Source: Hemibagrus wyckioides
Lineage: Eukaryota > Chordata > Actinopteri > Siluriformes > Bagridae
Reading direction: 5' to 3'
DNA length: 64,000 bases
NCBI RefSeq assembly: GCF_019097595.1
Contig: NC_080720.1
Location: 16,088,352 to 16,152,351 of the forward strand
Below the pieces are notes generated by a model. It ran no database searches, was not told where the DNA came from, and was given only the letters and a program-made list of their open reading frames with translations. Positions 34,977 to 45,680 of the stretch are shown here, piece by piece (position 1 is the stretch's first letter; the number at the start of each line of letters is the position of its first letter). The translations under genes were made by a program, and so were the position numbers.

Positions 34977-35055
34977 TGTACAGCTGCTTTTAGACAATGT
35001 CCATTGTTAAAAGCAATATACAAATAAAATGGAATTGAATTGAAAATTGAATTAA
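34977..35055 (+). repeat. ATTGA-tailed interspersed repeat (copy 4, tail only)
   Basis: 'agctgcttttagacaatgtc', 'cattgttaaaagcaatatac' and 'aaataaaatggaattgaatt' match the last 80 bases of the copies at 18.2 and 24.7 kb. It is 5' truncated. Confidence 0.75.
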
Positions 35056-36310
35056 ATCTTTATTAGGGGTTGTTTTGTGTGTTGTTGCTGGTTTTGTTGT
35101 TTATTCATCCATTATGTCCTTTGCAGCAAGCTTCAGCATGTCTGTTGTAGTGGCATTTTTTTCTGTTTATGGTGTGGGTTAATCATGATGGGCAAGCTCT
35201 CTCAATTACAAATCTGTAACAATTTGCACAAGAACAAGTGCAAGTAGGAAGTTGAAAAGAATTCCTCGGTTTTTGTATAAAATCGCATTCAGAATGTAAA
35301 TGTTAGGACAGTCAGATGGTTTTAAGAGCCTGAAGTAATAGAAGAAAAACATCACACTGAATGGGTCTAAACAATACTGACTAGACCGATCTGCGCATCA
35401 CTTAGCAATGTTAATTATTGTTCTTTTGTTCAGTAAGTAACAGGAAAGAGTGGGATGTCTCTATAAAATTGTTAATCAGATTTGTGAAGAATTAACCCTT
35501 AGGTTCAAAAACGTTTAATTTCTATTTTCTTAGTTAACACACTGGGCTTCTATCCTTCATGAGTGGAGATTCCTCCCATCTAGCCATGCCAAAGCAAATA
35601 CCCCACAATGCATTTGGCCACAACATTTTCAAGCTGTTTCCCCATTGGACCACCAATCTGTTCCCACAGCAGCCGGATAAGCAAAGGGTCCTTTACTCAC
35701 AGGCTTGTGAGTAATGCACCTGTGTTTAATACCTGGCAAATGAGAGCCTGGGATGGTAAGAGGTGAGGTAATTGAGTTAATTTTAGGTAATTAGACCCCC
35801 TCGTGTGTGTGTCTATGAGAGTTTGTGGTTTCATGTGCACGTGCATGTACATAATGTATATAATCATTTTTCTCCCCTTGTGCCTCCATGTGTAGGTGCC
35901 AGAAGGATGCAAAGCCGCAACAGGCTGACATAATACACATGAATATGGGTGTGTGTGATTGTAGTGTGTGCAGGGCCAGCTGTTCAAACAGGCCTGTGAA
36001 TAATGAGCTCTCTGCATGTCTCCCAGCCAGACACGCAACACAGCCAAGATGAGCAAACTGTGGAAAAACATCTATTACTGATTCCCTGAACCTTCAGAAC
36101 CAGCAACAACATGAATATAATTTTTCATCATAAATTGGAAAGTTGTATATCACATTTACTGTGTATAGTGTTTACATGAGCACTGTGATGCACACAATGT
36201 ACATAATACTATAATTATGCCTACTCATTTACATTTGAAGCAATTTATTTCAATATGACTCTAAGTAGGAGACTCAGTAATAGACACTGGTGTAAAAGTG
36301 CACATAGAAC
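35056..36310. other. Unresolved non-coding sequence
   Basis: No gene is supported. Bases 35560-35700 are low in repeats. The 124-codon minus-strand open frame at 35697-36071 contains no recognisable domain. Confidence 0.3.
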
Positions 36311-36379
36311 AAGTCTTTGTTTTTTCATTCATTTCATTCATTTCATTCATTCATTCATTCATTCATTCATTCATTCATT
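36311..36379. repeat. (ATTC)n microsatellite
   Basis: About 13 units. It sits at the 3' side of a minus-strand SINE whose tail is GAATGAATG, so it may have grown from that tail. Confidence 0.9.
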
Positions 36380-36511
36380 CAGGGCACCACACACACACAC
36401 ACACACAAACACAAATTTTCACATATTCACCCTCTCAAACCTACATGGAAACGGGAGAAATTCCCCAGAGACAGTAACCCAAGCTTCTAATCAAACTGGA
36501 GACCCTGGAAT
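36380..36511 (-). mobile_element. SINE body fragment with (CA)n insertion
   Basis: 'agggcacc', a (CA)n run at 36389-36410, 'aaacctacatggaaacggga', 'ttccccagagacagtaaccc' and 'atcaaactggagaccctgga' match the minus strand of the SINE class at 20.1 and 53.8 kb. The head is lost. Confidence 0.55.
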
Positions 36512-37563
36512 TGCTATATTTAGTGTGCTACATTATGTTATTAAGTTTGTCCAATAGAGAACAACTAAGAGTTTCCCTAATCTATTTCTTCAGTCTTTCC
36601 TTATACTATATATTAATTGCTGATAAAGTAGTTATATTTTTAGTATGCTGTTTTTGTCAACCAGAGCTTTATTGCTTATGAATAAAACTGTAACCAAAGT
36701 GCAGTATATTTCATTTTTAGTTGCCGTGTTCCAGTTCTGATTTAAAACTGTGAGACTATGTTGAATTTTCAATTTGTTCATTGCTTGTTCGTTTTTTTTA
36801 GTATTTCTTGTGTGTGTATGTGTGTGTGTGTGTGACACATCATCACTTCATCTTGTATTGATATTTGTGGACCATGACTAGAAATGAGTCCTTGTAAGTA
36901 ATATTGTCGCAGCTGCACTGATGCCATCAGAAACCAGAGCTGCTGATGCAGAGAGCACTTATTGTCACTTTCAGTCCTGACTAATAAAAGTCTCCTTTTC
37001 TCTCTCCCATTTTTCTCTTGGACACTCTGGGGAGGAAAATAATCGTCACTAGAGATATATTTTTAATCTTCCCCATTGCCTTGCTGGGCTGCTGAGCGTA
37101 AATTGGAATGCTTCTCCAATTAGGTCCATGAAAGCACTTTGCAGGGACGTGAGAAGTGGTGGCACTATGGCAACCACAAAGTCATACATTAGTGAGATAA
37201 TAGCCTACTGCACATCTTTTTAGGTGAAGCCAGAGTGGTTCGAGACACAAGCGGGGATGATGGTAGACATCCTAACCGAATCAACGGTCTGTTTTGTCCT
37301 CATTTACATTCTCTCAGGTGGAGTGGGGTCTAACAATCACACATGCTTCAATGATTGTTGGGCTGCTGATTCATTGTATCTCAAGATGTTGTAACAAGCG
37401 ATTCAAGTACTGTATATTGTGTAATTTGACTGTTTTATTTTTCAGACTTACTTACTTTAATTTGTTTGAATTATTGGTTAAGTGTAATTATGTTCTGTAT
37501 TATGCTCTGAAGTTAAATTGTCAACCTAAACAGTAATTCTTTCATTAAATTCATTTAGATTCA
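36512..37563. other. Low-repeat non-coding sequence, possible conserved elements
   Basis: Bases 36890-37180 lack simple repeats. They contain TGATGCAGAGAGC-, CTCCAATTAGG- and ATGGCAACC-type words like those in vertebrate enhancers, but this is a textural judgement only. No coding signal is seen. Confidence 0.3.
36812..36833. repeat. (TG)n microsatellite
   Basis: About 11 units. Confidence 0.85.
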
Positions 37564-37905
37564 TTTAACATTATGATGTTGGTCAGAATCGCTTCAGTGT
37601 GCCTTAGCACAGATTCTACAAGACACTGGAACTGAAGGTCATAGTATATTTATCATTCTCATACTCGTCAAAGCATCCAGTGATCTCTCATGCTCTGTGG
37701 ATTGCAGCATCGCCGTCTTGGAAGAGACCACTCCCATCAGGATAGAAATGTTTCACCATGTGGAGGTGATCTGACAGAACATTATATTGATTTGCAGTTA
37801 CCTTTATATCTGAGAGGACAAGTGGACCAAAGCCATCTCAAATAAATGCCCCATAACACGTATGTGTAGCATAACACAGCCACCAGCTGTTCCTTTCAGT
37901 TTGTC
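37564..37905 (-). pseudogene. Mariner-type transposase, catalytic fragment with internal deletion
   Basis: The minus-strand translation contains 'GPLVLSDIKVTANQYNVL', 'MVKHFYPDGSGLFQDGDA', 'IHRA' and 'DEYEND', the catalytic region of the same transposase family as at 15.2 kb. The sequence then jumps to a piece encoding F-Q-C-L-V-E-S, omitting the D-L-N-P-I-E-H-type region. A stop follows I-H-R-A, and the usual second aspartate of F-Q-D-D is glycine. It is therefore inactive. Confidence 0.75.
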
Positions 37906-37984
37906 ACTGTATGACATAATATTAGATATTGGATATATTGTATTTTATTGGCTTCATGACTTAAGATAAATCAGTCTTAACGAT

Positions 37985-37985
37985 G

Positions 37986-38035
<50 letters not shown>

Positions 38036-38049
38036 AATAATAATAATAA
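37985..38049. repeat. (AAT)n microsatellite
   Basis: About 20 units with one C interruption. Confidence 0.95.
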
Positions 38050-39173
38050 ATCAGTCTTCAGTGATAAATCTATATATTATATTTGACTTTAATTAATTAT
38101 AAGAATTGTTATTTAAAATAACCAATAAATAAAAGAATTGTGCCTGTGTGCTGGAGTTGGTATAGTTGGTGTGTGCAGGGAAATAATGGTGAGGTTTGCA
38201 CTAGGCTTGCAGATTATTTGCTCTGGTCTTTGTTTGTTGAGTTGGTTTGCTTCTCTGAAGAAAGGGCAAATGGTGCCATGCTGTAAATGAAACCGTGCAT
38301 TGTGTATACTTTGCTGTGAATAAAACTCAGGTCTAACAACTAAGGTATGAGCATTTCTTAGTGTTGATTAAAGCGAGATGTTACAGAAGACGAGATCATG
38401 TGGAACTCTATCACCAGTATCCATGGCTTAACTAGCAGCATGTCTGCTAACCACCTGAGGAACAGGAAGATTCCTTTCACTGGAGAATCCACTGGTTGGT
38501 ACTGGAAACTGGTGCGTGAAACTCAACAAAGTGCCCGGAAACACAATTTCTTGGTTCATTCAAGAACAGATTTTGTCTACTGTGTCTCCAAAATGAGATT
38601 TGATCATCTCAGATTTCTAAGCTGTATAACTGCACAGTTGATTTAATTCGACTCTCTGATATCAATCAGGTATTTTTTTCCAACCCTGTTTATGTCTCAT
38701 CATTCATTGTTAACACAGAGTGACTTCTCTATAAAGATGGATGAAGTGATCTGTCTTTTAATGTAATTAAATAGATTCAGGTTCAAATAGCATAATTATG
38801 TTGGTACTGTTAGATACTGTATCTGACTTTTAAGTTTTGGCTCTGAAAACTTTGGGCATCACTAGTGATGTCAAGACATATTGGATACGTGTGGGCCGGG
38901 TACACCCACTTTACTAACGTAAAAACCTGTCTGGATTATGGCCCAAGGGAAATAAAGCTCACTAAGCGTGAGTGCTGACATTTAAGTCGGTATTTTTTAC
39001 CTGTATCAGTATCTGTTCACATTTCTCATGTGTAAAGCTAAAGCACTGAAACTGCTAAAGAAGATTCTGCGTCTTTTCTGGTTTGAAATACTGAGTCTGA
39101 CATCGCTTTTCTAATGAAGCATTTGTAATAATTTAGCCACAGAACACTAGATGTAACAACCAGTGTACAAAGA
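38050..39173. other. Unresolved non-coding sequence
   Basis: An 82-codon plus-strand open frame at 38398-38646 has fairly complex composition but no motif I recognise. It may be old transposon sequence. Confidence 0.3.
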
Positions 39174-39566
39174 GTATAGTATATGGTCAAATGTTTGTGG
39201 ACACACCCATATTTGGGCCTTCTCCAAACTGGTGCCATAAAGTTTGAAGCGTGAAGTTGTATGGAATGTCTTTGCATGCTGTAGCATTACAATTTTGCTT
39301 CACTGGAACTAAGAGGCCCAAACATCTTCCAACATATCAAGAGTTGTGCACAGAGCCCTGACCTCACCCATGGGCCAACTTGCTGCTTGACCTCACTAAT
39401 GCTCATGTGACTGAATGAGCAAATCCACACAGCCATGGTCCAAAATCTAGTGGACAGCCTTCTCAAAAGACTGGAGGTTAGTATGATAGCAAGTGTCGAC
39501 TAAATCTGGAATGTTCAACAAGCACAAGGGCGTGATGCTCTGGTGTCATTTTGAGCATATAGTGTA
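39174..39566 (+). mobile_element. Tc1-derived non-autonomous element, internally deleted
   Basis: The left end 'tatagtatatggtcaaatgt' and the right end 'ttgagcatatagtgta' are inverted copies of a 'tacactatatggccaaaag' type terminus. The body has 'ccttctccaaactggtgcca', 'ggaactaagaggcccaaaca', 'gcacagagccctgacctcac' and 'ccaaaatctagtggacagcc'. The segment after 'ttccaacatatcaa' is deleted to 'gagttgtgcacagagccctg'. It is the same family as the rearranged element at 18.3 kb. Confidence 0.8.
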
Positions 39567-41589
39567 TTCCTGGCCTTCGTATTGTATCATTTAAAATACT
39601 GTTGTGTTGCAAACAGAAGCAACTCTCATAATCTTACTGGGAAAATGACTTAATTTGGAGTCTCTGAAGTATGTAAAAGAAAGCTGTGAAGTGGTCTTAA
39701 GGAAAAAGACCTTAAAATTACATTATGTTTTCAAGCAAGGAACAAAAAAATTCACAGTCATCCTTAAATGCTGCTGAAAGCCTCATTTCCTCTGTATTAT
39801 TTTCACTGTAACTATAACGGAATGTAGTACTTGTGAACCATGCATGCATAATAAGCATGATTGAATTCAAGGTGACATATGGCTTTTAGTCAAGCCTATA
39901 TTTATTACTCCATGACTATTGGCCTCCCTCTACTCCTTTGTTCTTCACATGGTGTATTTCATACTGAGCCATGCTCTCTGTATGCATCGTCATCAGAGAT
40001 ATGAGAGGAAAGAGAGACAGAAAGAGGGAGAGAAATGCTTGTGAGCATAGCAGGGGATATGGAGGAGTGCTGCCGAGTTTGAAGTTCAAAGATCCTGAAA
40101 ATCAATAGCGTCAGAGGGGAGGGGAAGGGGGGGAGATAAATGGACAGAGAAAGTGAAGGGCTATAATAAAAAGAATGGATGTAGAAATAAGGCACACACT
40201 GAATTAGTGTTCAAAGCATAGAGTGTCTGGCCACTGGGGATCTACTCAGAAGGAATTATATCCGCTTTTTTTTCTCCAGCTATTCTCATAGCCAAAAGCA
40301 TTCGCAAGCACACACTAAAATCCAATTACACTGAATAACAGCATGCATTATAACAGCATAACAGTTAGTCTGTCTAACAGTATAACTGATGAAAATGAAA
40401 GTCAAGAAGATTCTACTTTTTGGCCTTGGAACACTACTTAGTTTCTGTAGCCTTATGATTCAATTCATTGTCCTGCTACAAGATGAAGTTCCATTTACTG
40501 AGTTTTAAAGCATTTAGCTGGATCATTTATTATGCTTTTATAAACTACAAATTTCCTCCTGTTGCTGCCCTTATATACAAGATCCAGTCATGCATGCTAT
40601 CTAATCTGTCACTAACATGCTCAACTTTCTTGATCCAATACAACAATTGATCAGAGGCTAAAATGCTTTGTCAATATTGCTGAATGATGCGTGATATATT
40701 CTGATGTCTTACCATCCTGACAGTTTACTAGCATTGATAATTTATTACATATGTTATCAGAGAGAAGTAACAGACTTCAGAAACAGATCATCCAACTGAT
40801 ACTATTCCTTTTGAGTCCCTAAACTGGAAGGGTTATGGCATAAATAGGTCTTTTTTCTTTTTCAAAATGAAAGACTTAACCACAAATTAAAGCTGGAAAT
40901 TAGCACTTCAATATTTTTTATTATGGTCGATGCTATAGCATAGAACAATAAATCATTGATTATCCATAAAATTTTAACTAGAATAATATCTAAACTCCTT
41001 TAGCACAAACATATATTCAACTCCAGAATTCTTGACACTATTTATTAAAAAGAGCCAACCAGATAATATCTTGGTACCTGAAAGAATTCATAAAACCATA
41101 AAGCAATCTTCACATCTACAGCATATAAAAGGCCCCCGTTAGGTCTTTCACATTCTCATCTTGTTAAAGAGTTGAAGAAGAGATTATTATAGTGCTCTAA
41201 TCCTTTGATTTTTATTGTTATAATGTGCACCGTCAGAGAGAGTACGTTGAGGCAAACAAAAGATGATCGAATATTCGAATTATTATTAATTTCATCACCT
41301 GAGAATATCAGTTCTGTTGGATCAGGTCTCGAATTGGCTCTCTGATCAGGTCTTTGATCGGGTAGTCTGCTGTCTGGATGGCTGGCTGCTGTATGGACAG
41401 TCCCAGGAGAAATTGATGAGCCAAACACAGTTCAGATGAGCTCACGTGTAAAAGCTCTGGGACGGAAAGTCAATTTTAGGCAGAGTCATTTGACGTGCAC
41501 AGACTATACATTTCATATGCATGGAGCTCAATTCAAAGGGTATTCAAGCCTTTATGATGAGGCGTCTTGATCGTAATGGTGTTCAGGAA
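39567..41589. other. Unresolved AT-rich sequence
   Basis: A purine-rich tract lies at 39990-40150. The region 40470-41170 has broken coding-like texture and may be an old LINE, but no motif is certain. An imperfect 'tgatcaggtct' duplication lies at 41320-41365. Confidence 0.3.
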
Positions 41590-42375
41590 ATTAAAAGTAG
41601 CCACATATTAAAAGGAGCAACCGCAGTTGTAAAACTGGGAATGTTGCACCTTCAGAGTTGAATGAATCCTCAAGGAATTTCAACGATATTGCAAAAACCT
41701 GTGTATGTATTGGCGACAAGAGCATGTGTACACACCCTGAGGCATTCATCCAGAGCATGTTTTCTCCTTCAAAGTATGCCCTTAGGTGTTCTCCATGCAA
41801 AGAGGGAAACAGTATCTACAGATGCCTCCTAGCAAGGATGGAAAAACCTGAAGGTGAAAATACAATGGAAAAACGAGGCTCAATGTCAGCATATCAACCT
41901 CGTTGAAATGAAAGCTGTGTGGACAGGACTGCAAATGTTTTTAGGACCTAAAAGGACCACATGCAACACCAGAATGGGTTTTCTGCATCAACTTCTGGGG
42001 ACACAATATCTCATGCAATGTTGAGATGAGCAAACAAGCTCTAAAAGTGGGCACATGCACAGTCGTGTGTCTGAGAGCAGTGTAACTACTGGGTCAATGT
42101 ACTCAGACTCAGTACTTAGTGTACTGTGTATTGGAAATCCACGAAAAGGTGTTTCGGGTTGATTTGGAACACCTATGGCAAAGCACAGGTTGAACTGTTT
42201 GCAAGAAGACAAAAACTCACTGTTTAATGAGTTTCAAGGGCAAAGCAGAAACAGAGGCTTTGAACAAGGATGCATTGGGGAACGCTTGGCTAAATAAACA
42301 GATATATACCTTCACACCACTATCACTGTTGCAGGTGACACTGCAACATGTTTAGACTATGCAAACAGTGTTGGG
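41590..42375 (+). pseudogene. DIRS-like retrotransposon, RT end and RNase H remnant
   Basis: Plus-strand reading, with frame changes, gives in order: 'ATAVVKLGMLHLQ' (compare the 'PLGLLHMRPLQ' segment after the reverse transcriptase); 'INLVEMKAVWTGLQMF' (compare 'HINLLELKAV...L', the RNase H segment with its conserved E); 'VCLRAV'; and 'NKDALGNAWLNKQIYTF' with 'PLSLLQVTL' (compare 'G-DALAHAWP...YAFPPVSLL'). This order is typical of fish DIRS elements. Stops are frequent, and the tyrosine recombinase and ends were not found. Confidence 0.6.
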
Positions 42376-42558
42376 TCTTTTTACCCACTGCCAATTAAAC
42401 CACACCTACTGTTCCAGACATGAAATTATGCCCCTAGAAATGACCTCATACTGGGATGTTTCTAAGGGTCAGACACAGTCTTGTTAGTGCCCTTGCACCA
42501 TCTGCACACCGGTTGCTTACAGGGAACCAGAAAGTCTTTTCTTCATGACATTGTAGGT

Positions 42559-42594
42559 GCACACACACACACACACATACACACACACACACAT
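42559..42594. repeat. (CA)n microsatellite
   Basis: About 18 units with one TA interruption. Confidence 0.9.
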
Positions 42595-42794
42595 TCACGT
42601 GTAGCTAGATGCTTAGCAACAGGCCTCATATATAACATGCTTTGTGTAAACGGTGTTTTTAAAAAAGTTTTATATTTTTCTGTCTTTTCTTGCCTTTGTT
42701 CATCTCATGAGATTTAAAACGGAGGAGGATTTATGTATAGATATTTTTTCTCACTGACGCCAAGGTGTGAGATGTTATTTAAACTGGTTGCACA

Positions 42795-43170
42795 CTGTAG
42801 TCAAGTCAAGTCAAGGAGCTTTTATTGTCATTTTAACCATATATAGTTGGTGTAGTACATAGTCAAATGAAACAACGTTCCTCCAGGACTTTGCTGCTAC
42901 ATAAAATGCAGAGCCACATAAAACAACACAAAACTAAAGACTAAGTAAATTAACATAGTTTCACATCAAGTGAATTTCAAGACACAACATCAAGACAGAA
43001 GACATTGCAAAACACTACTAGACGGCACAAAACATAACGATAGTGTACACAGAACAGCGCTGACCAGTATACAGGTCTAGTAACCCAGTCATGGTTATTG
43101 GCTCCACAAATTTGCAAATATGAATGTAAATCCAGAATATAGGACTGTACAGTGTGAAACCTCATATTAT
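42795..43170 (-). mobile_element. LINE 3' end with (TTGAC)n tail
   Basis: On the minus strand it ends 'aaatgacaataaaagctcct' then 'tgacttgacttgact', the typical 3' end of Rex1/L2-like fish LINEs. The upstream part ('gttgtttcatttgactatgt' on the minus strand) fits the same untranslated region. A reverse transcriptase fragment in the same orientation lies 1 kb away at 44.2-44.47 kb, so both may belong to one decayed copy. Confidence 0.6.
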
Positions 43171-44189
43171 AAACACCCAGGATTATTTGTGAACCCTGGG
43201 TAAAGTATGAGAAGTGTGAAAAGCCCTGTAGTGGTCAAAAACTGCCACATTACTGAGAAGTTCAAAGGCCTATTTGGCAGAAATCACACTGCCCCATGCT
43301 TGCTCTGTGAGCTTTTTATCTATGACTTAATAATATTACATCGTCTGTGTTTGTTTGGCACACTGCTGTATCAAACAGAGTTGAACCGAGTAAAAAAAGA
43401 ACACAAATTATGAAAATTAACCATCTTTTTAGTCTTTTCCCTGATTAGAAAGGATGTGATTAGCATCTTAATAATGTGATCTGATTGTAACAAACAGTGA
43501 TTGAAAAATATTTGTGCATCTGAAAAGTTTGTTTACAAATTATGCAAATTGAACAGAAAGGTGAGAGTATTATGTAAGAGATGTTCAATTCCACCCACTG
43601 AGCGAAGTGTATTTTTTGACTTCTTGTTAGGTTATTTGTCGGTGCTGGAGGTGCTGGATTTTAGACCAGGCATTTTTCTGTTTACTTACTGAAAATTGGT
43701 TTATGTAGATAGATTGTTCAAGTTCATTCATATGTTGTTGACACTCGACTACAGATTATGAGGTTACATTAACAATTTACTAGATACTACTAGTGAGCTT
43801 CTATAGCATAAGTCAAGAGTGTTAGCCTCTCAGCTTAATTTTGTTTTGCATGTTTGTCATTATTTAATGCTGTCTTGCCCCATCAAAATCTATAGTCATG
43901 AGCCACTGCTGGCAAACATCAGCCGTACTTCCCATTCCCTACTATTTGTGCTATCCTCAATCAAATGCACATGTATGAGGAACAGAAGCACACTTTCCAT
44001 GTTGCTGCATAAATGGCCTGCACATTTAGGCCTGTACGCCAGTTTCATCCATAATATGCATATTGTTTGGGTAGAATGCAGCCTAATTACACATTAAAAT
44101 GGGAACAAACAGCGTAGTGCATCCAGCACCCAGTGTTGAGTTGTGATGGATGCTCAGTGGTATCTGTTTATTTGTGCTCTTTCTTGTCA
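43171..44189. other. Unresolved sequence between LINE pieces
   Basis: If one LINE spans 42.8-44.5 kb, this would be its decayed C-terminal coding part, but no motif confirms it. Confidence 0.3.
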
Positions 44190-44470
44190 GGAAGTGTAGC
44201 TACTGTTGCATTGTCTTCAGTGTTTTGGGAGCAGAATTGTGAGCCCTGTTGGAATCTAAAGCAGCAATCAGTTTCAATGCGTGCCTCATCAACACTGATC
44301 GGTGTGTGACTCCCTCTGTGCCTCCTGAAGCCAATAACAAGCTTTCACTTTGTTGATACTCAGAGCCAGGTTGTTGTGGCACCACTCTTCTGCCACACCA
44401 TTGTTGTTAATTAGCCCAATAGCTATGCTATCATCAGCAAATTAGTCACTGATGTGCTCTATAGTACACC
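44190..44470 (-). pseudogene. LINE reverse transcriptase fragment with FADD motif
   Basis: The minus-strand frame reads 'FADDSIAIGLINNN' (motif near 44428-44446) followed by 'EEWCHNNLALSINKVK' and 'WLQEAQ'. This matches the catalytic F/YADD block and the W-C-N-N-L-L-N-K-T-K segment after it in L2/Rex1-type reverse transcriptases. A stop lies just before the FADD, and the downstream frame is broken. Confidence 0.65.
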
Positions 44471-45479
44471 AGTATGGTTATAGTCAGAAAAGACCCTTGA
44501 GCTGTGTAGGAAGTATGGCCAGGTCTCTCTGTAATTGTTCAAAAATGTATTGACTGAGTTGAACTTTCACCCTTTTTCCAGCGTAGAGCTGGAAATGCCC
44601 AATTCCATGAGACAAGTTCAAGTTACTGGAGTTCAAGCTAATATCAATAAATGATTTCTCTTGATGTATTAGAAACATAATGCCAGTCACGTACTTTTTG
44701 TGGGTAGAGAGCACTACTGTTGATATATGTTTTTGTGGTCCTGCTGTGAATACCTCTGGGCATTAGTCAGGGTTAGTTAGAGTTGGTGTGTTGGAAGCAC
44801 AGTAGGAAAGCAGACGAAGGTAACCTAGATTTCTCAGTACAGACTTGGCTTTGAGGATAGAAGATGCAACAGAATTCCTTAAGGATGTGACAACACATAA
44901 GAATGAACACTATCCAGGATGGCCCCAGCTGATAAAGAATCAAATCCCCTCTGGACTTGGTGTAAGAGCTCACCAGAGGGGGCAGGTTTTGTTCTCTGTG
45001 CTCTACATGAAACTGTGTATTATTGATATGGCCAATAGTGCCCCACCAGACCCAGTGTATTATCAGCCTTCAGTCACTTTGACTCTTCCTGTGCAATTCT
45101 TCAATTTTTCCCAAATCAGAAACTATTGTTTTGATGTGATAACTATAGCCACTTAATAATATTGTATCAGAATGACTTCACAAAAATAATAGAAAAGCTT
45201 GTTATTAGTGCTGTTGTGAATTAAATTCGAGATCTTTACATGCAATATGTTTATTAAAAATGGTATTTTTAAACTTCTTACTAGCAACCTGGAAAATTTT
45301 AATTTTTTTTTATTTTTAAAAAGTAAAAAGGTTTCTGTATATTCGGACCCCTTTTTGTAAACATGCCCCCAAAACCCTTCACTCTGCCCCATCTCACTTT
45401 GTTCAGAGAGACCAGTGCAACCAACACTTTTATACTGCGCAATAAATAAATAAATAAAAATATTTTTTTTAAAAATTGC
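44471..45479. other. Unresolved non-coding sequence
   Basis: A 103-codon plus-strand open frame at 44845-45156 has complex composition but no recognised domain. It could be decayed repeat. Confidence 0.3.
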
Positions 45480-45680
45480 TGTGCTTTGAAAAAACTTAAG
45501 GACAAGTAACACTGTAAACCCAGAATAAACACTGGCAGCACTTTTCTATGGTGGAGTAATTTATTACTGGTGAAAGGATGGAGCTGGATGCAGAAATAGT
45601 GATGTTGCTCCTGGACAGGTATGCAAACACAATCTGTATATAACTTTGAATTGTTTGGATGGCTGGATGTACATAATGAA
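45480..45680 (+). repeat. Interspersed repeat R (copy 1)
   Basis: Part A, 'cactggcagcacttttct' with 'ggagtaatttattactggtg' and 'gatggagctggatgcagaa', recurs in reverse complement at 48.9-49.0 kb. Part B, 'ggtatgcaaacacaatctgt' with 'aactttgaattgttt', recurs at 48.83 kb in direct orientation. The element is unclassified. Confidence 0.65.

Noticed and set aside
38398..38646. 82-codon plus-strand open frame with complex composition
   Set aside because: No motif, no splice context and no recognised family. Left as unresolved sequence.
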